Of a stretch of 64,000 nucleotides of DNA, positions 54,344 to 64,000 are shown in pieces (position 1 is the first letter of the stretch; every line of letters begins with the position of its first letter). The position numbers and the translations under genes are program-made. Origin of the DNA: Frigoribacterium sp. PvP032 (lineage in GTDB: Bacteria > Actinomycetota > Actinomycetes > Actinomycetales > Microbacteriaceae); contig NZ_JAFIBM010000001.1 of NCBI RefSeq assembly GCF_017833035.1, positions 682,001 through 746,000 of the forward strand, in the 5' to 3' direction. Below the pieces are notes generated by a model. The model ran no database searches. It worked only from the letters and a program-made list of their open reading frames with translations, and was not told where the DNA came from.

Positions 54344-54403
54344 CCGACGCGGGAGCGACGAACCGACGCGGAAGATCGCGTCGGTTCGTCGCTCCCGCGT
54401 CGG
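54344..54403. repeat. Palindrome family A, perfect 27-bp copy
   Basis: Arms 54344-54370 and 54377-54403 are perfectly complementary over 27 bp around the 6-nt centre gaagat. This is the best copy of the family and lies between the convergent AbiEi-like gene and pgm. Confidence 0.9.
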
Positions 54404-54455
54404 GAAGCCGCTCGGCGGCGGGCGGCGGCGGCCGCTTCGGCCGACGGCGCGCGGG

Positions 54456-56075
<1,620 letters not shown>

Positions 56076-56180
56076 GGGCTCATCCTGGCACCAGCCGCCG
56101 ACCTCCGTCGCTGCCCGGCCAGGGCGCTCAGCAGCCTCTCGGACATCAGCAGGCTCCGGGTCGTCAGTAGGCTCTCCGTC

Positions 56181-57131
56181 ATGCCGACCCCCGCCTCCTC
56201 GTCGACCTACAGCTACCTCGGCCCGGCCGGCACCTTCACGGAGGCGGCCCTCAAGCAGGTGCCCGAGGCCGCGGGCGCCGAGTGGCGCAGCGTCAACAAC
56301 GTGGGCGAGGCGCTCGCCGACGTCGTGTCCGGCCGCAGCGCCGCCGCGATGATCGCGATCGAGAACAGCGTCGAGGGCGGCGTCTCGGCCACGCAGGACG
56401 CGCTGGCGACCGTGCCCGGCCTCCGAATCGTCGGCGAGTACCTGGTCGCGGTCGACTTCGTGCTGGTCGCACGACCGGGCACCCGCCTCGAGGAGGTGCG
56501 GGTCGTCAACGCGCACCCCGTGGCCTACGCGCAGACGCACCTGTGGCTCGAGGCGAACCTGCCAGGCCACGGGCACCTGCCGGCGACCTCGAACGTCGCC
56601 GCGGCCGCCGACCTGCTGTCGACCCCTGCGGGTGCCGGCCGGGCCGACGCCGCCGTGGCCCCGCCGACGATCACCGAGCACCACGACGTCGAGGTGCTGG
56701 CCCGCGAGATCGGCGACAACCGCAACGCCGTGACGCGCTTCGTGCTCGTCAGCCGCACCGTGCCGGTGCCGCCCGCCACCGGCGCCGACAAGACGAGCAT
56801 CATCGTCGAGCTGCCGGAGGACGGCGCCGGAGCGCTCGTCGACATGCTCGAGCAGTTCGCGACCCGTGGCATCAACCTGAGCCTGATCCAGTCGCGGCCG
56901 ATCGGCGACGCCCTCGGCCGCTACCGGTTCGTGATCGACCTCGACGGCCACGTGCTCGACGAGCGCGTGGCCGACGCGCTGCTCGGGCTCAAGAGGTTCA
57001 GCCCGAACGTGATGTTCCTCGGGTCGTACCCCCGGGCCGACGGCCGCCCGGTGGTCGTCGTGCCGCGCTACGACGACGACGCGTTCGTCGACGCGCGCGA
57101 CTGGCTGCGCGGGCTGGTCTCGGGAGCCTGA
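56181..57131 (+). CDS. pheA: Prephenate dehydratase
   Basis: A 316-residue enzyme making phenylpyruvate in phenylalanine synthesis. PDT domain (10-190): YLGPAGTFTEAAL, AMIAIENSVEGGVS and the catalytic TRF in NAVTRFVLVSR. A regulatory ACT domain (about 205-285) contains GALVDMLEQFATRGINLSLIQSRP with the ESRP-like effector motif, so Phe feedback is likely. ATG is 7 nt after TAGGCT (56168-56173), leaderless; no attenuator leader is therefore expected. Confidence 0.95.
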   Translation: MPTPASSSTYSYLGPAGTFTEAALKQVPEAAGAEWRSVNNVGEALADVVSGRSAAAMIAIENSVEGGVSATQDALATVPGLRIVGEYLVAVDFVLVARPGTRLEEVRVVNAHPVAYAQTHLWLEANLPGHGHLPATSNVAAAADLLSTPAGAGRADAAVAPPTITEHHDVEVLAREIGDNRNAVTRFVLVSRTVPVPPATGADKTSIIVELPEDGAGALVDMLEQFATRGINLSLIQSRPIGDALGRYRFVIDLDGHVLDERVADALLGLKRFSPNVMFLGSYPRADGRPVVVVPRYDDDAFVDARDWLRGLVSGA

Positions 57132-57204
57132 GCCCCGCCTCCTCGGGTCGCGCGCGTCCCTTGGTCCGGCGTGCTCGACCGGGGAGCGGAGGAGGCGCCG
57201 GTCG

Positions 57205-58224
57205 TCAGGCCGGGACGCGCACCGTCAGCGCCCCGGGGTCGACCCACGTCTTGATGGCGACGGCCTTGCCGACCGAGTCGCCGTCCATCTCGAAGTCCTG
57301 CGGCTCGTCGAGGCGCACGACGATCTCGCGCCCCTTGGAGTAGCGGACCGTGCGCACCTCGCGGCTGTGCGCCATGATCTTGCGTCCGACGGAGCTGCGA
57401 CGCAGCACTCCGTTCTCCCACACGATCTTGACCCAGATCTGCACCCAGCCGAAGAAGCCGTCGGGGCGCAGGGCGACGATGTCGAAGACGCCGTCGTCGA
57501 CCGCGGCGTCGGGCAGCAGCATGATGTTGCCGGGCAGCAGGCCGCAGTTGCCGACGAGCACCGTGTGGGCGCGCATGGTCTTGCGGCCCTGGCCGTCGAG
57601 GTCGTAGCGGATCACCATGCTGTTGTCGTCGCGGAGCGACCGGGCGATGGCGTCGACGTAGGCGAGCCAGCCGACGCGGGCCTTGAGCTTCGGGTTCGTG
57701 TTGGCGAGCATCTTGGCGTCGAGGCCGATGCCGGCCATCACCACGAAGGCGAAGCGCTCGCGCTCGCCGTTCTCGCGCTCGACGTCGACGAGGCCGAGGT
57801 CGATCGCGCGGTCGCGGCCCGTGAAGGCCGTCGCGACCGAGCCGTCGAGGTGGTCGAGATCGAGGTCCAGGTTGCGGGCGAGCAGGTTGCCCGTGCCGCT
57901 CGGCAGCAGGGCGATGGCGGCGTGCGAGCCCCGCAGCGCCTCGGCGACGGCGCGGACCGTGCCGTCGCCTCCTGCCGCGATGACGACGTCAGCGCCCTCG
58001 GCCACGGCCGTCGCGGTGATGCCGCCGCCGGGATCCTCGACGCTGGTCTCGTAGAAGCGGGTCGGCCCCCAGCCGGCCTCGGCCTCGTGGCGCTGCACCG
58101 CCGCGCGGATCTTGGCGACGTCGACCTTGATCGGGTTGTAGACGACAGCTGCCGTCTTCGTGGCCGTCGCGGCGTCGGGCGTCGAGGGGTGCTCGGCGGG
58201 CGAGGCGGCGGGGGAGGTCGTCAT
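57205..58224 (-). CDS. Diacylglycerol kinase catalytic-domain lipid kinase
   Basis: A 339-residue soluble lipid kinase of the DagK/YegS type. The ATP site is in VVIAAGGDGTVRAVAEAL, substrate loop LLPSGTGNLLARNLDL follows, and the DGVFDIVALR segment with the catalytic Asp region is present in the second half. It would phosphorylate diacylglycerol or a related lipid. ATG is 6 nt after TACGGT (58231-58236), leaderless. Divergent from serS by 99 bp. Confidence 0.9.
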   Translation of the reverse strand: MTTSPAASPAEHPSTPDAATATKTAAVVYNPIKVDVAKIRAAVQRHEAEAGWGPTRFYETSVEDPGGGITATAVAEGADVVIAAGGDGTVRAVAEALRGSHAAIALLPSGTGNLLARNLDLDLDHLDGSVATAFTGRDRAIDLGLVDVERENGERERFAFVVMAGIGLDAKMLANTNPKLKARVGWLAYVDAIARSLRDDNSMVIRYDLDGQGRKTMRAHTVLVGNCGLLPGNIMLLPDAAVDDGVFDIVALRPDGFFGWVQIWVKIVWENGVLRRSSVGRKIMAHSREVRTVRYSKGREIVVRLDEPQDFEMDGDSVGKAVAIKTWVDPGALTVRVPA

Positions 58225-58323
58225 CCGCCCACCGTAACCGCCAGGGCGGTCTGCAGGAGGTCGGTCGCCAGAAGGTCGGTGCCGTCTCCACAGAACGTCA
58301 GGGGGTCTCCATAAGATGGACCC

Positions 58324-59589
58324 GTGATCGATCCCCAGCTGCTGCGCGATGCCCCCGACGTGATCAAGACGAGCCAGCGTGCCCGGGGTGAGTCGGAGTC
58401 GCTGGTCGACGACGCGGTCGCCGCCGACACCGCCCGCCGCGCGGCCATCGCCTCGTTCGAGGAGCTGCGGGCCGAGCAGAACGCGTTCGGCAAGACCGTC
58501 GCGAAGGCCCCGAGAGACGAGAAGGCCGCTCTCGTCGCCCAGGCCCAGCAGCTGGCCGCGAAGGTGAAGGAGGCGCAGGCCGCGTCCACCGAGGCCGACA
58601 CCGTCTTCGACAAGGCCGTCCGCTCGCTCGGCAACGTGATCGTCGACGGCGTGCCTGCCGGCGGGGAGGAGAACTTCGCGACCCTCCGCGAGGTCGGCAC
58701 CCGCCCCTCCTTCGACTTCGAGCCCCTCGACCACGCCGATCTCGGCGAGAAGCTGGGCGCGATCGACATCAAGCGCGGCACGAAGGTGTCGGGCTCGCGC
58801 TTCTACTTCCTCCGCGGCATCGGTGCGCGGCTCGAGCTGGCCCTGATGAACATGGCGCTCGACAAGGCGATCGCGAACGACTTCACACCGCTGATCACGC
58901 CGACCCTGGTGCGGCCCGAGATCATGGCCGGCACCGGGTTCCTCGGCTCGCACTCCGACGAGGTCTACCACCTGCCCGCCGACGACCTCTACCTGACCGG
59001 CACGAGCGAGGTCGCGCTCGCGGGGTACCACTCCGACGAGATCCTCGACGTGACGGCCGGGCCGATCCGCTACGCCGGCTGGTCGACCTGCTACCGCCGC
59101 GAGGCGGGCGCCGCCGGCAAGGACAACCGCGGCATCCTCCGCGTGCACCAGTTCAACAAGCTCGAGATGTTCAGCTACGTGCACCCCGACCAGGCCGAGC
59201 AGGAGCACGACGCGCTCGTCGCCCTGCAGGAATCGATGATGCAGGCGCTCGGCCTCAACTACCGCGTGATCGACGTCGCCGCGGGCGACCTCGGCTCGAG
59301 CGCCGCACGCAAGTTCGACATCGAGGCGTGGGTCCCGACGCAGGGCACCTACCGCGAGCTCAGCAGCACCTCGAACTGCACCACGTTCCAGGCCCGCCGC
59401 CTCGACACCCGCTACCGCACCGAGAGCGGCAAGACCGCTCCCGTCGCGACGCTGAACGGAACGCTGGCGACGACTCGCTGGCTGGTGGCGATCCTCGAGA
59501 CGCACCAGCAGGCCGACGGGTCGGTCGTCGTGCCCGAGGCGCTGCGTCCGTGGCTCGGCGGCCTCGAGGTCATCGAGCCGGTCGCGTGA
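58324..59589 (+). CDS. serS: Seryl-tRNA synthetase
   Basis: A 421-residue class II aminoacyl-tRNA synthetase. The N-terminal two-helix tRNA arm (30-110) is followed by the catalytic domain with [11 protein letters not shown], motif 2 in [21 protein letters not shown] and motif 3 in [18 protein letters not shown] is 6 nt after TAAGAT (58312-58317), so there is no untranslated leader and hence no T-box. Translationally coupled to the next gene (GTGA). A tRNA-Ser gene lies 1.1 kb downstream. Confidence 0.96.
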   Translation: MIDPQLLRDAPDVIKTSQRARGESESLVDDAVAADTARRAAIASFEELRAEQNAFGKTVAKAPRDEKAALVAQAQQLAAKVKEAQAASTEADTVFDKAVRSLGNVIVDGVPAGGEENFATLREVGTRPSFDFEPLDHADLGEKLGAIDIKRGTKVSGSRFYFLRGIGARLELALMNMALDKAIANDFTPLITPTLVRPEIMAGTGFLGSHSDEVYHLPADDLYLTGTSEVALAGYHSDEILDVTAGPIRYAGWSTCYRREAGAAGKDNRGILRVHQFNKLEMFSYVHPDQAEQEHDALVALQESMMQALGLNYRVIDVAAGDLGSSAARKFDIEAWVPTQGTYRELSSTSNCTTFQARRLDTRYRTESGKTAPVATLNGTLATTRWLVAILETHQQADGSVVVPEALRPWLGGLEVIEPVA

Positions 59590-60479
59590 GCGCCGACGAC
59601 ATGACGGCGGCGGGCGAGAGCTCGAGCTGGGACGACGACACCCGCCACCGGTCGGCCCCCGTGGCGGCGACCGTCTCGGCCGACGAGCGCTGGCTCGTCG
59701 CGCTCGACGTCGACGGCACGATCATGCAAGAGGGCGGCACCATCTCGGAGGCGGTGGCCGGCGAGATCACCCGCCTCGCCTCCCAGGGGCACTCGGTCAT
59801 GATCGCGACCGGGCGGTCCGTCTCGATGACGCTGCCCGTGATGGACCGCCTCGGCCTCGTGTCCGAGTACGTGGTCTGTGCGAACGGGGCGATCACGCTC
59901 GGCCGTGTCGAGAAGGCCCCGACCGGGTACTCGCAGTTCCACGTCGAGGAGTTCGACCCGACCGACGTGCTGACCACCATCCGCGAGGGGCTGAACGAGG
60001 CGGCCTACGCCGTCGAGGATCGCGACGGCGTGATGCGCTACTGCGGCTCTTTCCCGCAAGTGGAGCACACCGGCGGTGCCGAGAAGGTCGAGTTCGAGCA
60101 GCTCTTCGAGATCGCGGCGACGCGCGTCGTCGTGGTGTCGCCGTCGCACGACACTGACGACTTCCTCGAGGTGGTCGAGCGGATGGGGCTGCAGAAGGTG
60201 AACTACAACGTCGGCTGGACGGCGTGGCTCGACATCGCGCCCGACGGCGTGACGAAGGCCACCGCTCTCGAGCGCGTGCGTGCCGAGCTCGGCATCCCGC
60301 GCGAGCGCGTGCTCGCCGTCGGCGACGGCCGCAACGACATCGCCATGCTGCAGTGGGCCTCCGCCGAGGGCCGCGGCGTCTCGATGGGCCAGGCGCCCGA
60401 CGACGTGCACGAGGTCGCCAACGAGCGCACCCGCACCGACCTCGACGACGGCCTCGCGGAGGCGCTCGCGCAGCTCTGA
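59586..60479 (+). CDS. Cof-type HAD-IIB phosphatase
   Basis: A 297-residue HAD hydrolase. After a hydrophilic N-terminal 35 residues comes ALDVDGTIM (motif I Asp nucleophile), MIATGRS (motif II), a large C2B cap, then [11 protein letters not shown] with the motif III Lys and [10 protein letters not shown] (motif IV). Such enzymes dephosphorylate sugar phosphates or flavin. The position after serS, with a 4-base overlap, is common in actinobacteria and suggests a housekeeping role. Confidence 0.9.
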   Translation: MSADDMTAAGESSSWDDDTRHRSAPVAATVSADERWLVALDVDGTIMQEGGTISEAVAGEITRLASQGHSVMIATGRSVSMTLPVMDRLGLVSEYVVCANGAITLGRVEKAPTGYSQFHVEEFDPTDVLTTIREGLNEAAYAVEDRDGVMRYCGSFPQVEHTGGAEKVEFEQLFEIAATRVVVVSPSHDTDDFLEVVERMGLQKVNYNVGWTAWLDIAPDGVTKATALERVRAELGIPRERVLAVGDGRNDIAMLQWASAEGRGVSMGQAPDDVHEVANERTRTDLDDGLAEALAQL

Positions 60480-60507
60480 GCTGCTGCTGGCGCTGATCGT
60501 GCCGAGA

Positions 60508-60565
60508 CCCGTCGAACCCGCGCGGAACCTCGCTCGCGCAGAGGGGTGCGCGCGGGTTCGGCGGG
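60508..60565. repeat. Palindrome family C, copy 3
   Basis: cccgtcgaacccgcgcg (60508-60524) pairs with 60549-60565 with one mismatch, plus extra pairing inside. 28 bp after the Cof-type HAD stop, likely also its terminator. Confidence 0.75.
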
Positions 60566-60689
60566 TGCGGACGCACCAGCCCCATGGTGCCCGACGTGCG
60601 GGGCAGGCGGCGCGACGATCCTGCCCGGCTGGTGGGGCGCCTCCTCGGCTAGACTCGGCGCGGCTGCACCGGCTCCGGCAGGTGCGCCG

Positions 60690-60777
60690 GGAGGGCTGTC
60701 CGAGCGGCCGATGGAGCTTGTCTTGAAAACAAGTGGGCAGAGATGTCTCGTGGGTTCGAATCCCACGCCCTCCGCCA
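60690..60777 (+). tRNA. tRNA-Ser (anticodon UGA)
   Basis: The acceptor stem GGAGGGC pairs with GCCCTCC, with G as discriminator and CCA encoded (60775-60777). The anticodon stem-loop is cttgt-ctTGAaa-acaag, giving UGA for UCA codons, and TGGGTTCGAATCCCA is the T arm; a long variable arm (about gggcagagatgtctc) fits serine. A class II tRNA. Confidence 0.96.
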
Positions 60778-60786
60778 GAGACTCAG

Positions 60787-60822
60787 CACCGACACCGACA
60801 CCGACGCCGACACCGATGCCGA
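60787..60822. repeat. CACCGA hexamer array downstream of tRNA-Ser
   Basis: Six units of CACCGA with two single-base variants follow the tRNA by 9 bp and end 25 bp before the arfB stop. Same unit as in sbcC at 6703-6750. Confidence 0.8.
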
Positions 60823-60846
60823 CAGCAGCACGGGCGCCGCGACGCG

Positions 60847-61269
60847 CTAGTCGTCCGACGGGCGGCGGCGCTGCTGCTTCGTGGCCGAGCGCTCGTTCTT
60901 CGCAGTGAGCCGGCGGCGGTCCGAGCCGCGGGTGCGCCGGGTCGGACGCCGAGGCGCCGCGTCGGGAGCGAGTCCCGCAGCGACGACCTCGGCGAGCTTC
61001 GCCAGCGCGGTCTCGCGGTTGCGCAGCTGCGACCGCTGCTCGGACGACGTGACCGTCAGCACCCCGCCGACGAGCCGGCCGCCGAGCCGCGCCAGCAGCA
61101 GATCGCGCTGATCGTCGCTGAGGGCCGCGGAGGAGGCGACGTCCCACGAGAGCTGCACCCGGCTGTCGGACGTGTTCACGTGCTGGCCTCCCGGTCCTGA
61201 CGAGCGCGAGAAACGCCAGACGAGCTCTGCCGCGGGCACGGTGAGCGCGCGCGACACGACGAGGTCCAT
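60847..61269 (-). CDS. arfB: Peptide-release-factor-like rescue protein (ArfB/YaeJ type)
   Basis: A 140-residue protein with the release-factor domain III and the GGQ peptidyl-hydrolysis motif at 27-29 (SGPGGQHVNTSDS), followed by a basic tail (RRPTRRTRGSDRRR and KQQRRR) that would enter the empty mRNA channel. It frees stalled ribosomes. ATG is 6 nt after GAAGCT (61276-61281), leaderless. Converges on tRNA-Ser. Confidence 0.9.
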   Translation of the reverse strand: MDLVVSRALTVPAAELVWRFSRSSGPGGQHVNTSDSRVQLSWDVASSAALSDDQRDLLLARLGGRLVGGVLTVTSSEQRSQLRNRETALAKLAEVVAAGLAPDAAPRRPTRRTRGSDRRRLTAKNERSATKQQRRRPSDD

Positions 61270-61338
61270 GCGGTCAGCTTCGCACGCGGGAGGCGCGGGC
61301 AGGACGGCAGCAGCGCAGCCAGGCGCGGCTGCTCACGG

Positions 61339-61791
61339 CTACGCGCCCTGCCCGGTCGCCTTCCGCAGCAGCGCCGCGATCACGGGACTCGTCGTCTCGT
61401 CGACGCTCGCGAGCGCGTACGACGTCGGCCACATGTCGCCGTCGTCGAGCTGAGCCGCGTCCTGGAACCCCATCGTCGAGTAGCGGCCGCCGAACTTCGA
61501 GCCGGGCTGGAAGAACACGACGATCTTGCCGTCCGCGTCGGCGTACGACGGGAACCCGTACCAGGTCTTGGGGGCGAGCATCGGAGCGTGCTCGAGGACC
61601 AGGGCGTGGAGCCCCTCGGCCACGGCCCGCTCCTCCTCGGTCATCGCGGCGTGCGCGTCGAGGACCGCCTGCAGCTCGGCAGCCGCCTTGTCGGCGGACT
61701 TCTGTCGCTTGGCCTCGGCGCGCAGCTCGGCCGCGCGCTCCTTCATGGCCGCGCGCTCCTCCTTGCTGAAGCCCTGGTCGCTTGACGCCAT
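61339..61791 (-). CDS. DUF1801/iron-chaperone-like protein
   Basis: A 150-residue protein with an Ala/Lys/Glu helix at the start (coiled, 10-45), then a small alpha/beta domain with MLAPKTWYGFPSYADADGKIVVFFQPGSKFGGRY, resembling the DUF1801/YdhG group. ATG has GAGAGGA upstream. Function of the group is not settled. In the same direction as tetR but 190 bp after it. Confidence 0.75.
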   Translation of the reverse strand: MASSDQGFSKEERAAMKERAAELRAEAKRQKSADKAAAELQAVLDAHAAMTEEERAVAEGLHALVLEHAPMLAPKTWYGFPSYADADGKIVVFFQPGSKFGGRYSTMGFQDAAQLDDGDMWPTSYALASVDETTSPVIAALLRKATGQGA

Positions 61792-61980
61792 GATGCGTTC
61801 CTCTCGTCGTGGACCCGTCGCCGCCGTCCGTGCTGCTGCAGCAGTCGCCGTCGGTGCAGCAGTCGCCGTCGCAGTCGATGCGGCGCCGGCCGCAGCCACG
61901 AGGCAGGCGGGTCGCGCTCATCCTGGCGGCGTGCTCCCGGCGCCACAAGTGCCACCCGTCACGCATCCGTCGCGCATCCG
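61792..61980. other. Intergenic stretch with direct repeats
   Basis: gcagcagtcgccgtcg occurs at 61838 and 61856 with a third partial copy. Read on the minus strand it would encode a Cys-Asp-rich string (CDGDCCTDGDCC), but that frame runs on into the downstream gene without a separate end, so I do not call it a gene. Confidence 0.4.
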
Positions 61981-62523
61981 TCACGCCGCCGTCGACACCG
62001 CCGCCACGATCCGCTCGGCCCCGAACCGCCAGGCGGCGTCGACGTCGCCGCCGAGGCCGAAGCCGCCGGCGAGCTCCATGCTCACGAAGCCGGCGGCCCA
62101 CGCGGTCACCGTGCGCGCCGCCTCCAGCGCCCTGTCCTCGCCCGCGAGCGCACCCGCGTGACGCAGGATCGGCCGGCTCGTAGCCGCCCCGAACTCGGGC
62201 CGCGCGGTCGGGACGCCCGGCCCCGGCGTCATCACCAGCTGGAACGCCGCCGGCCGCTCGTGCCCGAAGGCGCGGAACCGGTCGACCAGGTCGCCCAGGT
62301 CGGCGCTCTGCTCGAGCCGGACGCCCACCTCCTCGAGGGTCGCCTCCGCCACCAGCTGCACGAGCTGGTCCCTGCCCTGCACGCGCTTGTACAAGGAGGG
62401 GGCGCGCACGCCGACCCGCTGGGCCACGGCCTGCATGGTGAGGCCGGCCAGCCCCTCCGTCTCGAGCAGGTCGCGGGCGGCGGTGACGATGGCCTCCAAG
62501 GAGGTGCGGTCGGGAGTCGGCAT
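61981..62523 (-). CDS. TetR/AcrR-family regulator
   Basis: A 180-residue regulator: helix-turn-helix LTMQAVAQRVGVRAPSLYKRVQGRDQLVQLV (about 30-60) and a helical ligand domain of the TetR_C group with PAAFQLVMTPGPG. The ATG at 62523 is 6 nt after TATGGT (62530-62535), leaderless, and is preferred over an in-frame ATG 30 bp upstream which lies inside the promoter. Divergent from a metallo-hydrolase gene that it probably represses. Confidence 0.9.
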   Translation of the reverse strand: MPTPDRTSLEAIVTAARDLLETEGLAGLTMQAVAQRVGVRAPSLYKRVQGRDQLVQLVAEATLEEVGVRLEQSADLGDLVDRFRAFGHERPAAFQLVMTPGPGVPTARPEFGAATSRPILRHAGALAGEDRALEAARTVTAWAAGFVSMELAGGFGLGGDVDAAWRFGAERIVAAVSTAA

Positions 62524-62539
62524 CCGTCCACCATACCTA

Positions 62540-62569
62540 TTGACCATAGCCATGATGGCTATGTATCGT
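62540..62569. promoter_or_regulatory. Divergent promoter with perfect 19-bp TetR operator
   Basis: Palindrome catagccat-g-atggctatg (62545-62563) is perfect. The plus promoter TTGACC (62540-62545), 18-bp spacer, TATCGT (62564-62569) spans it, and the minus -10 TATGGT lies at 62530-62535. A half-site tagccat recurs at 62569-62575. Confidence 0.8.
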
Positions 62570-62576
62570 AGCCATC

Positions 62577-63299
62577 ATGAAGATCAGCGAGCACGTCCAC
62601 CGCCTCGGCAACGACATCGTCGCCTCCTACCTCGTCGTCACGCCCGAGGGCGTCACGGCGGTCGACGCCGGCCTGCCCGGCCACCGCCGCGAGCTGCTCG
62701 CCGAGCTCGCCCTGCTCGGCCTCGGCCCGGCCGACGTCGCCGGGGTCGTGCTGACGCACGGCGACTCCGACCACGTGGGCTTCGCCGAGTGGCTGCGCCG
62801 CGAGCACGGCGTGCCGGTGTACGTCCACCCGGCCGACGCCTCCCGCGCGAAGGGCGGCGGCAAGCCGGCTGGCCTCAAGCAGCAGATGAAGATCGGGGCG
62901 ATGCTCGGGTTCCTCACCTACTTCGTCCGCAAGGGCGGCGCGCGGTCCGCGTGGCTCACCGAGGTGGTCGAGGTGCACGACGGCGACGTGCTCGACCTGC
63001 CCGGCTCGCCGCGCGTGATCAGCGTGCCCGGACACTCGGAGGGCAGCGTCGCCGTGCACGTGCCCCTCGCCGACGCGCTCTTCGTGGGCGACGCCCTCAC
63101 GACCCGCCACGTGCTCACCGGTGCCGAGGGGCCCCAGCCGGCGCCCTTCACGGACGAGCCCGAGCGCGCCGTCGCGTCGCTGCGGGCCCTGGTCGACACC
63201 GGGGCGACGTGGGTGCTGCCCGGACACGGCGCGCCCTGGGGCGGAGGAGTCGCCGCCGCGGTCGCCGCCGTCGAGGCCGCCGCCGCGCACCGCGCCTGA
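62577..63299 (+). CDS. MBL-fold metallo-hydrolase
   Basis: A 240-residue metallo-beta-lactamase-fold enzyme. VDAGLPGHR and VVLTHGDSDHVGFAEWL hold the metal motif, in which the usual second His of HxHxDH is replaced by Asp (HGDSDH). VPGHSEGSV (metal His) and LFVGDALT (bridging Asp) and VLPGHGAPW (last His) follow. Substrate unknown; hydrolysis of a thioester, lactone or similar is possible. ATG is 7 nt after TATCGT. Likely controlled by the adjacent TetR. Confidence 0.85.
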   Translation: MKISEHVHRLGNDIVASYLVVTPEGVTAVDAGLPGHRRELLAELALLGLGPADVAGVVLTHGDSDHVGFAEWLRREHGVPVYVHPADASRAKGGGKPAGLKQQMKIGAMLGFLTYFVRKGGARSAWLTEVVEVHDGDVLDLPGSPRVISVPGHSEGSVAVHVPLADALFVGDALTTRHVLTGAEGPQPAPFTDEPERAVASLRALVDTGATWVLPGHGAPWGGGVAAAVAAVEAAAAHRA

Positions 63300-63701
63300 T
63301 CTGCGCCGTTGCCCGTCGCACCCCGGAGTGGACCATGAACCCCGTCATCACGGGGTGCATCGTCCACTCCGAGGTGTTCGCCGTCGCCCAGCTCTCGTCG
63401 CCCAGCGCGCAGACCGCGCGCAGGCAGCATGCGTGCCGCGAGCATCGAGGAGGCGCGGAGGCGACGCGCAGGATCGCTCCCGACGGTCCGCCTCACCGAG
63501 GACGCGCGACGTACCCCCACCCCCGAAGACGGGCGACGACCGCCTCCGGACGGGGGGTGTGAGCGGCCCCGCCGTCGTGGTGCACTGACGTCGTCGCCAG
63601 GCTCGCCGTTCCGGGCCGCAGGCCGGCGCCGAGGTCCAGCCCACGGCGCAGCACCTCCTCGCACGCTCGCTCGCTCCCTCCTCACACCGAAGGACCCTCC
63701 C
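63300..63701. other. 402-bp intergenic stretch
   Basis: Between the metallo-hydrolase and the next gene. It contains the family D palindrome and an AGGAGGCG motif near 63450; the remainder shows no convincing reading frame. AAGGA about 6 nt ahead of the next GTG is the only ribosome site. Confidence 0.5.
63319..63376. repeat. Palindrome family D, copy 2
   Basis: Arms 63319-63337 and 63358-63376 match at 17 of 19 positions, with an inner stem ccccgt/acgggg. 19 bp after the metallo-hydrolase stop. Confidence 0.8.
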
Positions 63702-64000
63702 GTGATCGACCTCGCCCGCGCGGGCGTCGTCGCCGGGGCCGTCGTCGCGCTCGCGGCCGGTCTCGTCGTCGCGCCCCCCGCCTCCTCGTCCCGTGTCTCG
63801 ACCGCGGAGGCTGCGGAGGCCGCGGCTCCCCGCACGACCGCGACCACCACCTCCTCGACGATCCGCACCGCGTCGGCCGCGACCGTCTTCAAGGGCGGGC
63901 TGCACGTCGAGCAGCAAGGCCCGGCGGCCATCGCCGCGACCCAGCTCGCCGCCCAGGGGCGCACCGCCGACGCCGCCGCTGCCCGCACGATCGCGGCGCA
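63702..64000 (+). CDS. Secreted protein, 5' part; possibly glycoside hydrolase family 6
   Basis: The first 99 residues only; the gene runs off the window. A signal peptide (1-30) is followed by an Ala/Thr/Ser-rich stretch and then FKGGLHVEQQGPAAIAATQL and the helix AAARTIAA. This resembles the start of GH6 cellulases, where a short strand ending in a (Y/H)V(D/E) segment precedes Ala-rich helix one, but the catalytic part is not visible. GTG has AAGGA upstream. Confidence 0.5.
   Translation, partial: MIDLARAGVVAGAVVALAAGLVVAPPASSSRVSTAEAAEAAAPRTTATTTSSTIRTASAATVFKGGLHVEQQGPAAIAATQLAAQGRTADAAAARTIAA

Noticed and set aside
58261-58323. T-box or leader control before serS
   Set aside because: The -10 element TAAGAT lies 6 nt before the GTG, leaving no leader to fold.
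61801-61980. Cys-rich micropeptide on the minus strand (CDGDCCTDGDCC)
   Set aside because: The frame has no separate stop before the next gene and the Cys pattern comes from a simple DNA direct repeat.

Overview
The window is very G+C-rich, densely packed DNA from an actinobacterium. Gene content (DUF6458 protein, septum-formation-domain protein, LAxTG-type cell-wall anchored 5'-nucleotidase, RecQ with an HRDC tail, EamA/DMT and MFS transporters, AbiEi-like protein) and the heavy use of GTG starts suggest Micrococcales, most likely Microbacteriaceae; genus cannot be fixed from the sequence alone. I see no prophage, insertion sequence, CRISPR array, rRNA or replication origin. It reads as ordinary chromosome with catabolic and regulatory accessory modules.

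Layout. 1-4.6 kb: end of an APC permease translationally coupled to an acetamidase/formamidase, a lipoprotein, an M20 peptidase and a small membrane protein. 4.7-9.1 kb: sbcD-sbcC. 9.2-13.1 kb: DUF6458 protein, aroE-aroD, a GNAT and an EamA transporter. 13.3-18.9 kb: secreted 5'-nucleotidase, CPBP protease, recQ. 19-25.5 kb: membrane protein, plsC-type acyltransferase, NAD(P)-binding dehydrogenase, OafA-like acyltransferase, Old Yellow Enzyme. 25.7-29.9 kb: septum-formation-domain protein, CDP-alcohol phosphatidyltransferase, small hydrolase, APH-like kinase and a tiny membrane protein. 30.0-33.6 kb: a tightly overlapping operon of circularly permuted ATP-grasp, alpha-E and transglutaminase proteins. 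33.6-38.8 kb: a GH114-like lipoprotein, then an aldolase-HAD-dhaL-dhaK operon divergent from a GntR regulator. 39-42.4 kb: MarR-MFS pair and an SDR. 42.8-46.2 kb: response regulator, histidine kinase and PepSY protein. 46.3-53.1 kb: hydrolase, lipoate ligase, GNAT, orphan DNA methyltransferase, MarR plus DHA2 efflux pump, VanY-like carboxypeptidase. 53.3-64 kb: AbiEi-like protein, pgm, pheA, diacylglycerol kinase-like protein, serS plus a Cof-type HAD, tRNA-Ser(UGA), arfB-like rescue factor, DUF1801-like protein, TetR with a divergent metallo-hydrolase, and the start of a secreted protein (possibly GH6).

Three genome-scale patterns stand out beyond the genes. (1) About 25 genes begin 6-7 nt after an -10 element of the form NANNNT, the signature of leaderless mRNA. 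(2) The octamer AGGAGGCG, often extended to CCGCGCCTCCT on the other strand, occurs about 70 times on both strands, far above composition, and is concentrated between genes. (3) At least five families of long intergenic inverted repeats (40-75 bp, near-perfect) recur, mostly just after gene ends. Regulatory logic can be read directly at several places: a candidate GntR operator inside the -35/-10 spacer of the aldolase operon, a perfect 19-bp palindrome between tetR and its divergent neighbour, and TTCAG direct repeats at helical spacing and identical distance from the -10 in front of both the response-regulator gene and the PepSY gene.
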